From Bacteroidota bacterium (lineage in GTDB: Bacteria > Bacteroidota > Bacteroidia > Bacteroidales > FEN-979): DNA of 50,700 nucleotides. Below the pieces are notes generated by a model. That model made no database searches. It was not told where the DNA came from and was given only the letters and a program-made list of their open reading frames with translations. Made by a program: the position numbers and the translations under genes. Location: assembly GCA_026391775.1 (NCBI GenBank), contig JAPLDK010000069.1:1-50700 (forward strand), in the 5' to 3' direction. Positions 43,334 through 50,698 of the stretch are shown piece after piece (positions within the stretch are counted from its first letter, which is position 1; each line of letters opens with the position of its first letter).

Positions 43334-43473
43334 GTTACGAAATTAATCATAAAAACGCTGAAATCGGATTAGTCATTTTTTCTTTGATTTGTTTTAAACT
43401 TTTTTCAGGTTTTTCTTAACCCTGAACTTAACAATTTTTGTCATTGAACAAGGTGGAAGTGGTTTGCCCGAAA

Positions 43474-45372
43474 TTATTTCGTAATAACCATTTTCCTGGC
43501 CTGGATAAAGTCGTTGCACTTCATCTGCACATAGTATATTTCGGCAGGATACCTGAGACCGCTTACCGGAAATTCTACTGTATAGTATCCCGCTTGTTTC
43601 TCCTCATTCACCAGGGTTGCAATTTCAACTCCCATCGGATCATACACTTTAATTGTTACAAAACTGCAGGCGGTTAACTCATAGCCAACGATGGTGGATG
43701 TGTTGAAAGGGTTAGGAAAATTCTGGGATAAATTGAAATCCTTTGAAGAAAAATTCAGATCAGTTATTCCGGTATAAAGGAAGCCAACCTCATCGGACCA
43801 TGGGCTCCACTTCAGGTTATAGTCCCTATACCTGGCTCTGTACCAATAATGGGTGCCCAATATAAGTATGCTGTCATGAACTTCCAGTTTAGTGAGATCG
43901 ATCCCGGCATTTTTATTGATGGGAATAAAATCGGGTACCCCTGTATTTTCAAAGACATCCTCATAGTCGCGGATCGTGTCGAGTACAAGCGTTGTATAAT
44001 TACCCTGTGTTTTTGTTATCTGGAAACGGGAAGACATGCAGGAATCCCCGCCAACCATGGGGGAGGCAGACAGGATCACCGGATTTGCAGTATTAACAGG
44101 ATAGACAACAGGTTTATCGGGAGGCGGCTGGAGCATGCTGAAATGCCATACATCTAAAAGCTGGTTGTTTATCGGGTGCTCTGGTTTCCCGAGGGTATAC
44201 ACTTCGGCAGTATACGATTTATTATCAACATTCACATCGATCAGGGTATAATTATAGTCATCCACCGTCTTTTGAATTTCAGGGTAATCATGGGAACCGT
44301 GGAAAAACCTGGTAAGCCCTGCACCTCCTCCTCCCGTGAGAAGTATGTGGAGATCGTGAGGGACAAAATTCTGGGAATTGGTATCCACAATAACTCCCTT
44401 TTCAAAATCATGCGCATGTCCGTAAGAGTACTGTACAACTTTATAATGATCCAGGAAACGGGGGAAAAACACAACTTTAACTGAATCGTTATTGCCTTCG
44501 GTCCACACTTCCGTATGATACGGATGGTGGGCAAACGGAAAGACAAAATCAATAGCCTGGGCTGTATCTGCATTCGTTAACACTTTGTTCAGCCATTCCG
44601 CCTGTAAGGGGGCGCCGATAATTCGATCATTACTGTTTAAAATTACAAACCTGCATCCGGCAATATCAAATGAATAGAATCTTTCATTGTAAGCGGTAGT
44701 GGCAACCAGGGAATCGGTGAAATCTTCATATTTCATGTAACTGAAATATATGACAGATTCATGTTCATGGTTCCCGATAGATACCATAAAGGGGATGGAG
44801 CAGGAAAGGTTGGAAATGGGTGTGAAATATTCGGTCTGAAACCGTGAAATAGTTAAACCGCTGTATACAATATCTCCGGTATGCATCACGATATTGACCG
44901 AATCATACCATGCAGATCCATACTTTGCTTCCAGTGTTTGCTGTACAGCCTGACAAACGTCAGCAAAATTGGTTGGGATAGTATCATCGTACCTCGAATC
45001 ACCAAAAATGACAAAACGAATATGCTGGCCGGGTATTCCTTGAAGCGGCTCACTTCGGAAAGGATATACATTGGAAGAATCCGCTCCGCTGATGCAACGG
45101 TAATAGTACCTGGTATCCGGCGTAAGGCTTGTAAGCTTTACAGTATGCCAGATCTTTCCACTGATATTCTGAAAAGAACCGGCTTGAACCTGGTTAAGGC
45201 CGGTGGCCGAGAGGCCGTAATGGACTTTTGTAAAGGAACTGTCTGTCGAGTGCCAGCTGATATAAATCGAAGTTGGCGTGGGAGTCTGTAAATAGGGATT
45301 TACCTCTGCCTGGAGATCCTTAATCCCAACAAGGACCATTATCAGAATTCCAGTGATCAGTAAAGTTTTCAT
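43474..45372 (-). CDS. T9SS-exported purple-acid-phosphatase-like metallophosphoesterase
   Basis: From the ATG at 45372 this 632-residue protein has a signal peptide (MKTLLITGILIMVLVGIKDLQA). An N-terminal fibronectin-like domain (NPYLQTPTPTSIYISWHS) is followed by a metallophosphoesterase with the ordered motifs FGDSRYDD, HTGDIVYSG, IGNHEHES, FAHHPYHT and YGHAHDFEKG, which supply the di-metal ligands. A second small domain follows. The C-terminus FNLSQNFPNPFNTSTIVGYEL ... GVEIATLVNEEKQAGYYTVEF ... KMVITK is a T9SS type A sorting tail, so it is exported to the surface. An upstream TTG would add seven residues. Confidence 0.92.
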   Translation of the reverse strand: MKTLLITGILIMVLVGIKDLQAEVNPYLQTPTPTSIYISWHSTDSSFTKVHYGLSATGLNQVQAGSFQNISGKIWHTVKLTSLTPDTRYYYRCISGADSSNVYPFRSEPLQGIPGQHIRFVIFGDSRYDDTIPTNFADVCQAVQQTLEAKYGSAWYDSVNIVMHTGDIVYSGLTISRFQTEYFTPISNLSCSIPFMVSIGNHEHESVIYFSYMKYEDFTDSLVATTAYNERFYSFDIAGCRFVILNSNDRIIGAPLQAEWLNKVLTNADTAQAIDFVFPFAHHPYHTEVWTEGNNDSVKVVFFPRFLDHYKVVQYSYGHAHDFEKGVIVDTNSQNFVPHDLHILLTGGGGAGLTRFFHGSHDYPEIQKTVDDYNYTLIDVNVDNKSYTAEVYTLGKPEHPINNQLLDVWHFSMLQPPPDKPVVYPVNTANPVILSASPMVGGDSCMSSRFQITKTQGNYTTLVLDTIRDYEDVFENTGVPDFIPINKNAGIDLTKLEVHDSILILGTHYWYRARYRDYNLKWSPWSDEVGFLYTGITDLNFSSKDFNLSQNFPNPFNTSTIVGYELTACSFVTIKVYDPMGVEIATLVNEEKQAGYYTVEFPVSGLRYPAEIYYVQMKCNDFIQARKMVITK

Positions 45373-45390
45373 TTTGATATTTCGTTTTAC

Positions 45391-45398
45391 CAAATGTA
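45391..45398 (-). promoter_or_regulatory. -7 box of the phosphatase gene
   Basis: TACATTTG on the minus strand, 18 nt before the start codon at 45372. No -33 TTTG at the usual place. Confidence 0.45.
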
Positions 45399-45491
45399 GT
45401 CAAAAAAATATGAATAGTGAAATGTTTCACACTTGTTTTTTTTTCGTTACTTTCGCCATGAACACATGCCTTCTTGGTTTTACTGACGGGA

Positions 45492-45863
45492 TTATGCAGG
45501 CCGACATCGGCCTGAACAGGATTCCTGTTCAATGATTTTTTCAATTACGAGCTTAAATTCCGGTAGATCTTTTTCAATAATTTTCCAAACCGATGCAAAC
45601 CTGATGTCGAAATATTCGTGAGCGACCAGGTTCCGGAATGCTCTTACTTTAAACCATGGATAATCGTATTTCTCCAGCAATGACTGATCTATGTGAATTA
45701 TCGCTTCTCCAATTACGCTAAACTGAAATAGTACAGCGCTTGCCAGCATTTCATCATTCTCAAATTTCCTCTCTGTACACCCTGTTGTAAAGCGCTCTAT
45801 TTCAGAGATAGCTTTCTGTATATGGAATAACCTGTCAAGACTATCCCTGGCTTTATCTTTCAT
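45492..45863 (-). CDS. HepT-like toxin (HEPN RNase, DUF86)
   Basis: A 123-residue HEPN protein. The catalytic motif R-x4-H-x-Y is present in RNLVAHEYF, as in HepT of Shewanella. In that system HepT is neutralised by MntA, which AMPylates a tyrosine beside this motif. The start overlaps the end of the HTH-MntA gene by 11 nt, the usual layout. The last residues (ESCSGRCRPA) come from two back-to-back palindromes at 45497-45529 and look like an extension of the normal C-terminus. Confidence 0.88.
   Translation of the reverse strand: MKDKARDSLDRLFHIQKAISEIERFTTGCTERKFENDEMLASAVLFQFSVIGEAIIHIDQSLLEKYDYPWFKVRAFRNLVAHEYFDIRFASVWKIIEKDLPEFKLVIEKIIEQESCSGRCRPA
45497..45529. repeat. Two adjacent perfect inverted repeats at the 3' end of hepT
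   Basis: CAGGCCGA-CA-TCGGCCTG (45497-45514) is followed at once by AACAGG-ATT-CCTGTT (45515-45529). They encode the last codons of hepT and could serve as a terminator or a REP-like element. A T run follows only on the plus strand (45535-45541), where no gene precedes it. Confidence 0.65.
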
Positions 45864-46440
45864 ATACTAGTTTTAAATCGGGCCTGATATTCTCAAAAAT
45901 GTAAGGTTTAAAGGCATCCATGAAACCAATATCAATTTTTCTGTTCAATTCCTTTTCCAGATTGTATTGAACTTCGGCCAGATCAAAATAACTGAAGTCC
46001 TTATCTGTCCTGACAGCAATGTCAATATCACTTAGCGGACCGTCCTCACCCCTTGCAAATGATCCATAAATCCATGCTTTTTTGATTTTCCCGGATAATC
46101 TCAGAAGGTCCTTCATTTTTTTTAAAACCATTCTTCTATCAGTCTTCTGAAACAAGTGATATCTGACTTTTTCTTCAGCGGCCTTTAATATCTCAATTGC
46201 ATCATCTTCTGTTGCAATTTCATAAAAGATTTTATCGGAAAGCCAGGCTTTGAGAAGAGACGCTTCATCAAAATGAAAATATTCAGCAAGTTTAAGTACG
46301 TTCGGGCGGGAAGCCTTCCGTTGGCCCCTCTCAATTTTGCTTAAAATAGCCTGGTCAATATCCAAAAAGGCGGCCACTGTTCGTAAGGGATCGCCTTTTT
46401 GTCGCCGAAGTTCACGGATTTGAGCAGAAAAAGAGTTCAT
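45853..46440 (-). CDS. HTH-MntA antitoxin fusion
   Basis: A 195-residue protein with an N-terminal XRE-type helix-turn-helix (residues 1-60: FSAQIRELRRQKGDPLRTVAAFLDIDQAILSKIERGQ) and a C-terminal minimal nucleotidyltransferase with GSF-x-R-G...SDIDI (Asp138, Asp140; a GS-x10-D-x-D pattern). The transferase would AMPylate the HepT toxin encoded next. The HTH is a fusion not needed for that activity. It suggests that the antitoxin also represses its own promoter, which carries an inverted repeat. Confidence 0.9.
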   Translation of the reverse strand: MNSFSAQIRELRRQKGDPLRTVAAFLDIDQAILSKIERGQRKASRPNVLKLAEYFHFDEASLLKAWLSDKIFYEIATEDDAIEILKAAEEKVRYHLFQKTDRRMVLKKMKDLLRLSGKIKKAWIYGSFARGEDGPLSDIDIAVRTDKDFSYFDLAEVQYNLEKELNRKIDIGFMDAFKPYIFENIRPDLKLVYER

Positions 46441-46453
46441 TTTGAATACAATA

Positions 46454-46491
46454 TTTTGACAAATATAGTCAAAAAACAGAATTATTCAAAA
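46454..46491 (-). promoter_or_regulatory. Promoter and operator of the HTH-MntA/HepT operon
   Basis: On the minus strand TTTTG (46491-46487), exactly 19 nt, then TATATTTG (46467-46460) is a perfect promoter. The inverted repeat TTTTGAC-N7-GTCAAAA (46454-46474) is centred on the -7 box, so a dimeric HTH would block RNA polymerase. Confidence 0.75.
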
Positions 46492-46536
46492 TAAAGCGCA
46501 TAAATATCACTAATTAAATTTTTATTCGTTACTTTG
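46492..46536 (+). promoter_or_regulatory. Promoter of DUF6132 with shared 21-bp site (copy C)
   Basis: The site TAAANCGC-N5-TATCACTA runs from 46492 to 46512, and 16 nt later comes TTACTTTG (46529-46536). No -33 TTTG. It directly abuts the HTH-MntA promoter on the other strand. Confidence 0.65.
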
Positions 46537-46574
46537 CAAAAGAATTTTTATTAAGGATATTAAAATATACCATT

Positions 46575-46811
46575 ATGTCAGATACCTGCAAAACAGACAA
46601 AGCGCTCATACCTTTTAAAGAAAGACTTACAACCTGGGACTTCTGGAAACCCATCCTTTTTACTTCACTTGGCGGACTGGGAGGTTTTTTATACTTTTAT
46701 TTCGTAGGCTGTGCCTCAGGCACCTGTGCAATTACCAGCAATCCTTATGCAAGCATTGCTTTCGGAGGATTTCTGGGATATTTTATTGTCAATCGCCCCT
46801 GTGCATGCTGA
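46575..46811 (+). CDS. DUF6132 membrane protein
   Basis: A 78-residue protein with two membrane helices and the conserved core GFLYFYFVGCASGTCAITSNPYASIAFGGFLGYFI, characteristic of DUF6132. The Gly-Cys-x2-Gly-x-Cys pair suggests a thiol or metal role. It is often found near sulfur-oxidation/transport genes, and here the other genes with the same upstream site are thioredoxin, DUF302 and DUF2892-OsmC. The last four residues end CAC. Confidence 0.85.
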   Translation: MSDTCKTDKALIPFKERLTTWDFWKPILFTSLGGLGGFLYFYFVGCASGTCAITSNPYASIAFGGFLGYFIVNRPCAC

Positions 46812-46840
46812 CAAATTTTGCAAAATTGAATCAATGGTAT

Positions 46841-46901
46841 GAACCCCAGGGCAATCCCTGGACCCGGGTTCCGGCCCGGAAGGCGGTGAATTTACCGGGT
46901 T
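46841..46901 (+). promoter_or_regulatory. GC-rich structured leader before the DDAH-like gene
   Basis: This 60-bp GC-rich patch stands out in AT-rich intergenic DNA. It can form CCAGGG-CAAT-CCCTGG (46846-46861) and CCGGG-N6-CCCGG (46864-46879). The alternative ACCCGG (46862-46867) with CCGGGT (46895-46900) cannot coexist with the second hairpin. It could be a cis-regulatory RNA or a repeat element; no known class was recognised. Confidence 0.4.
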
Positions 46902-46931
46902 AAATTAAATAGCAGGTATACTAAGGGACAT

Positions 46932-47717
46932 ATGAGCGTTGTGATTGTATCCTTCCCCGCGAAGGAATATGGGATTAATTCAAGATTGAATGCGCATAAT
47001 TACACCGCTGTCCCGGTACCTGCACTAGCCCTCTTTCAACATTCCAGACTAACTGAAATACTGCAAAAATCCGGGATCAGAATTTTAAATATCACAGAAA
47101 TGCCTAAACATCCGAATTCCGTTTTTACAAGGGACCCGGCCGTTTGTATTAGGGAGGGTTATATAAAACTACTGATGGGGCTTGTCAGCAGAAGAGGGGA
47201 GGAGCAATGGATGTCATCGTTTCTGGATGCTGAAAGAATTCCCCGGATCGGCAGTATCCAACCACCTGCAACTGCCGAAGGTGGTGATATCATTATTTCA
47301 GGAAATACGGCATTTATTGGTCATTCTTTAAGGACCAATGCCGATGGCATTACCCAACTTTCTGACATCCTCCGAACCTATGGGTATAACATCCGGGTGG
47401 CAAGGGTACCTTCACCTTATCTGCATCTGGGTGGGGCAATGACGATACTGGCAGAGGACCTTATTCTGACGGTTAGTGATATTTTTCCTGATGATTTTTT
47501 CTCAGGTTATCATACTATTAAACTAAAACCTGGAAATTTTGTCAACGGCAATGTAATTTCAAATGGGGAAGGAACTATTATCGCAGAAGAAGCCAATTCA
47601 GAGGCAATTGAGATGCTCCAAAAAGCGGGCTTTCTTGTTCATGTTCTGAATCTATCAGAGTTTATTAAAGGTACCGGAGGGCCAAGTTGCCTTGTGTTGC
47701 CGGTGAAACAGGAATAG
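46932..47717 (+). CDS. DDAH/arginine-deiminase-family amidinohydrolase
   Basis: A 261-residue guanidino-group hydrolase of the pentein fold. Visible motifs are VFTRDPAV, ATAEGGDIII (catalytic Glu/Asp region), LHLGGAMTIL (His165), and KGTGGPSCLVLP with the nucleophile Cys253. The family includes dimethylarginine dimethylaminohydrolases, which give citrulline. The size is that of DDAH rather than arginine deiminase (about 400 residues). Substrate specificity is not determined by sequence alone. It lies 72 nt upstream of a TauE-like transporter gene. Confidence 0.88.
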   Translation: MSVVIVSFPAKEYGINSRLNAHNYTAVPVPALALFQHSRLTEILQKSGIRILNITEMPKHPNSVFTRDPAVCIREGYIKLLMGLVSRRGEEQWMSSFLDAERIPRIGSIQPPATAEGGDIIISGNTAFIGHSLRTNADGITQLSDILRTYGYNIRVARVPSPYLHLGGAMTILAEDLILTVSDIFPDDFFSGYHTIKLKPGNFVNGNVISNGEGTIIAEEANSEAIEMLQKAGFLVHVLNLSEFIKGTGGPSCLVLPVKQE

Positions 47718-47789
47718 CCATTTACGTAATCCGGCAACGTACTTTCGAAAAGAAAATATCAATTCAGATTTTAAAACAATCCATGAACT

Positions 47790-48176
47790 ATGGGAACAAC
47801 AACACTATTAACACTTATCGCCATTGGTCTGATGACCGGTGTTTTCGGTGGTGTATTTGGAGTGGGTGGTGCAGTAATCATGATTCCTGCACTGGTCTAT
47901 TTTTTAGGGGTAGATCAGCATACAGCCCAGGGAACCAGCCTGGCTGTCATGTTACCTCCGATCGGACTTTTTGCCGCATATAATTATTATAAAGCTGGCC
48001 AGGTCAATATCTGGTATGCTCTGATTATTGCTGTCTCCTTTATGATTGGGGGATATTTTGGCTCAATGATTGCCTTGCGCCTCCCAGAAAATCTCATGAA
48101 AAAGATATTTGGAGTTTTTCTATTACTAACAGCTCTTAAATTAATGTTCTCTAAGCACACGGGGGTTATTGACTGA
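47790..48176 (+). CDS. Half-size TauE/SafE (TSUP) membrane protein
   Basis: A 128-residue protein with four membrane helices and the TSUP repeat motif MTGVFGGVFGVGGAVIMIPALVYFLGVDQHTAQGTSLA. Full-length TauE/SafE sulfite or sulfoacetate exporters contain two such repeats (about 250 residues), so this is a single-repeat form that would have to dimerise. Short versions exist in Bacteroidota. It probably exports or imports a sulfur anion, in line with the neighbouring trans-sulfuration enzyme. It converges on the latter with a 4-nt gap. Confidence 0.88.
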   Translation: MGTTTLLTLIAIGLMTGVFGGVFGVGGAVIMIPALVYFLGVDQHTAQGTSLAVMLPPIGLFAAYNYYKAGQVNIWYALIIAVSFMIGGYFGSMIALRLPENLMKKIFGVFLLLTALKLMFSKHTGVID

Positions 48177-48180
48177 TTTT

Positions 48181-49359
48181 TTATCCTGAAAGGGCCTGGT
48201 CTAAATCATTGATAATATCTCTGGAATCTTCTATCCCGACTGCAAGCCTTATCAGATCATCGGTAATTCCTGCTTTGTTCTTGTCCTCAGGAGAAACCTT
48301 CGAGTGCGTCATTGATGCAGGGTGTTGAATTAACGTTTCTACTCCCCCAAGGGAAACTGCCAGCAGGGCAAGTTTTACATTATCGAGTAATTTCTTTGCA
48401 GCATCATAGCCTCCTTTAAGCCCGAAACTGATCATAGAACCGTTCCCTTTCATCTGCTGATTAGCAAGCTTAAACTGTGGATGGGATTGCAGGCCAGGGT
48501 ATCTGATCCATGAGACCTGCGGATGAGATTCAAGGAACTTTGCAACTTCCAGAGCACTCTGTTGGGCCTTGTCGATTCTGATTCCCAGTGTTTTTACTCC
48601 CCGCAGAACCATGTATGCCTGGTGAGGATCCATATTGCAACCCAGGTTGATCATCATATTCCTGAGCTTGTCGTACATCGCTTTTTCTTTCGTTATGATG
48701 ATCCCTGCCACAATATCGGCATGGCCGTTGATGGATTTGGTCATGGAATGAAATACGACATCTGCACCCAAATCCAGCGGGTTCTGTAAATACGGACTAC
48801 AGAAAGTGTTATCGACAACCAGCAACAAACCATGCTTATGCGCAATCTCAGCACAGGCAACCAGGTCGGTTATATCCATCGTTGGATTTGCCGGGGTTTC
48901 TATGTATAATATTTTAGAATTGGGTCTAATAACTTTTTCAATCTGTGCAGCATCTGTGGTGTTGATGTAGGTTGATTGAAACCCAAAACGGGTGAATTGT
49001 TTTTCCATAACACCCCTGGCAGGACCGTAGATGGCATCGGTACTGATAATATGATCCCCCTGGCTCATCAGGCCAAGGTATATTGTTGTAGCTGCTGCCA
49101 TTCCTGAACTCACGGCAATCCCTCCATAGCCGTTTTCAAGTATGGCCAGTTGTTGTTCAAGCGCATGAATTGTAGGGTTTCCAATGCGGGTGTAAATATA
49201 TCCATCGCTTTCACCTGCAAAACATCTCGCACCTTCATCGGCATTGTTAAAAGAAAAGGTGGATGTCTGATAAATAGGAACGGTCGCTGAATGGAACTTA
49301 TCATCGATGCTGCCTGAATGGATTAGTTTGGTATTAAAACCAGACTCTTCATGTTTCAT
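48181..49359 (-). CDS. PLP-dependent trans-sulfuration enzyme (cystathionine gamma-synthase / methionine gamma-lyase type)
   Basis: A 392-residue member of the Cys/Met metabolism PLP family. The PLP Lys208 lies in FHSMTKSINGHADIVAG, and the signatures SSGMAA, DNTFCSPYLQNPLDLGAD and GGVETLIQHPASMTH are present. The position that is Cys116 in Pseudomonas methionine gamma-lyase (after the 'YG' of the active-site loop) is Pro here (YGPARGVMEKQF), so gamma-synthase or another lyase is possible. It is divergent from the peroxiredoxin gene across a palindrome-bearing promoter. Confidence 0.9.
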   Translation of the reverse strand: MKHEESGFNTKLIHSGSIDDKFHSATVPIYQTSTFSFNNADEGARCFAGESDGYIYTRIGNPTIHALEQQLAILENGYGGIAVSSGMAAATTIYLGLMSQGDHIISTDAIYGPARGVMEKQFTRFGFQSTYINTTDAAQIEKVIRPNSKILYIETPANPTMDITDLVACAEIAHKHGLLLVVDNTFCSPYLQNPLDLGADVVFHSMTKSINGHADIVAGIIITKEKAMYDKLRNMMINLGCNMDPHQAYMVLRGVKTLGIRIDKAQQSALEVAKFLESHPQVSWIRYPGLQSHPQFKLANQQMKGNGSMISFGLKGGYDAAKKLLDNVKLALLAVSLGGVETLIQHPASMTHSKVSPEDKNKAGITDDLIRLAVGIEDSRDIINDLDQALSG

Positions 49360-49396
49360 AAATATTATTTTGTATAGCTTTTATTAAAAGAAAAAG

Positions 49397-49437
49397 CAAA
49401 TGTAATGAACATTTGTTCATAATTTGTATTATCTTTG
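49397..49437. promoter_or_regulatory. Shared divergent promoter with ATGAACA/TGTTCAT palindrome
   Basis: The minus -7 box TACATTTG (49404-49397) of the trans-sulfuration gene directly abuts the palindrome ATGAACATTTGTTCAT (49405-49420). The plus -7 box TATCTTTG (49430-49437) of the peroxiredoxin gene follows 9 nt later. The palindrome occupies the -33 region of both, so one regulator could control both genes. Confidence 0.65.
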
Positions 49438-49466
49438 ATAAAAATATCCAACTTAAAAAAAAAGTT

Positions 49467-50189
49467 ATGGAAGAAAATGTAAATGTTTCAATGCCACGTA
49501 TAGGAGATAAGGCTCCGGCATTCAAAGCCATTACAACCCAGGGAGAGATTAATTTTCCCGATGATTACCAGGGAGGTTGGGTAATTCTTTTCAGCCATCC
49601 TGCCGATTTTACCCCGGTATGTACCTCGGAGTTCATGACTTTTGCATCCATGGAAGGTAAGTTTGCTGAAGCCGGGTGTAAATTGGTTGGGCTTTCGGTT
49701 GACGGACTTTTCAGCCATATTGCATGGTTGAGGACTATCAAGGAGAAAATCCAGTATAAAGGGATGAAGGATATCGAGGTGAAATTTCCGCTTATCGAGG
49801 ATATCACGATGGAAGTTGCTAAAAAGTATGGGATGATCCAGCCTGGTGAAAGCAATACAAAAGCAGTGAGAGCGGTGTTTGTAGTTGATCCAAAGGGGAT
49901 TATCCGTACCATCATTTATTACCCATTAAGTTTGGGCCGTAATTTTGATGAATTGTTACGGGTTGTGATTGCCCTTAAGACAGCAGATGCTTTCGGTGTG
50001 GCTACTCCGGCCGACTGGCGTCCGGGTGATGATGTGATTGTGCCTACTGCAGGTTCCTGCGGACTTGCAAAGGAAAGGATGGAAGGGAAACAGGAAGGTG
50101 TTACCTGCCACGATTGGTTCTTCTGCACCAAAAAGATTGACAAAGAAACAGTTCTGAAAACTGTTTTAAAAAAGGGTGGTGAGAAATAA
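49467..50189 (+). CDS. 1-Cys peroxiredoxin (Prx6-like)
   Basis: A 240-residue peroxiredoxin from the ATG at 49467. The catalytic Cys52 is in HPADFTPVCTSE, with the supporting Arg in KAVRAVFVVDPKGIIR. The long C-terminal region (LRVVIALKTADAFGVATPADWRPGDDVIVPTAGSC) is that of the Prx6 subfamily, which uses one catalytic Cys. Several further Cys (SCGLAKERM, TCHDWFFC) are present near the end and could resolve disulfides. It reduces hydroperoxides in the cytosol. The thioesterase gene follows after 9 nt. Confidence 0.94.
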   Translation: MEENVNVSMPRIGDKAPAFKAITTQGEINFPDDYQGGWVILFSHPADFTPVCTSEFMTFASMEGKFAEAGCKLVGLSVDGLFSHIAWLRTIKEKIQYKGMKDIEVKFPLIEDITMEVAKKYGMIQPGESNTKAVRAVFVVDPKGIIRTIIYYPLSLGRNFDELLRVVIALKTADAFGVATPADWRPGDDVIVPTAGSCGLAKERMEGKQEGVTCHDWFFCTKKIDKETVLKTVLKKGGEK

Positions 50190-50198
50190 ATTAACCTG

Positions 50199-50597
50199 AT
50201 GGGTGTAAGTCAAAAGTCCAAACAATTTGAATCCCGACAGGACCGGATTGTATTTCAGGAATTTGTTAACGACCAGGGAAATCTTTTTGGTGGCAATGCC
50301 CTGAAATGGATGGATGAAGTAGCTTATATCGCTGCCAAACAGTTTACTCGTCAGCGAATGGTAACGGTTTCAGTTGAAAGAGTAAAATTTCTACTCGCTA
50401 TTCCCCTTGGGTCAATGGTGATGGTTAGTGCGAAAATTCTATCGGCCGGTCCCGTCAAATTGGTTATTGACACCGAAATATGGTTAGATGTTAATCAGGA
50501 ACCTGGCAGGATAAAAGCAATTGAAGGTAAATTCATCTTTGCTTCAGTTGATGAAGAATGCAATCCTAAAAGGCTTATTAGCACTGGGCAGAATTAA
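50199..50597 (+). CDS. Acyl-CoA thioesterase, hotdog fold
   Basis: A 132-residue hotdog-fold thioesterase of the YciA/BACH type. The pattern FQEFVNDQGNLFGGNALKWMDEVAYIAA is the standard active-site helix, with the catalytic acid in the Asp-x-N/D...G motif (DQGN, LFGG). It hydrolyses acyl-CoA to a free acid and CoA. It is probably cotranscribed with the peroxiredoxin. Its stop codon overlaps the end of a convergent partial gene. Confidence 0.9.
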   Translation: MGVSQKSKQFESRQDRIVFQEFVNDQGNLFGGNALKWMDEVAYIAAKQFTRQRMVTVSVERVKFLLAIPLGSMVMVSAKILSAGPVKLVIDTEIWLDVNQEPGRIKAIEGKFIFASVDEECNPKRLISTGQN

Positions 50598-50698
50598 AGA
50601 GTTTTTAAAAATTGGGGCTTTACCGGTTTCCCTAATTCCTCACCATTTACACCTCTGAATTTATCTTCCTGGGAATAGGTCGCTCCTAATTTAATCAG
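50594..50698 (-). CDS. 3' end of an unidentified convergent gene
   Basis: On the minus strand an open frame enters at the right edge and reads LIKLGATYSQEDKFRGVNGE, then ELGKPVKPQFLKTL and a TAA at 50596-50594. The composition looks coding and the stop meets that of the thioesterase. Only 34 residues are visible, so no family is assigned. Confidence 0.45.
   Translation of the reverse strand: MIKLGATYSQEDKFRGVNGEELGKPVKPQFLKTL

Noticed and set aside
43404-43426. TTCAGG/CCTGAA hairpin as a terminator of the DUF6922 or phosphatase gene
   Set aside because: The stem is short, the loop is long, and in the direction of transcription it is followed by A rather than T residues.
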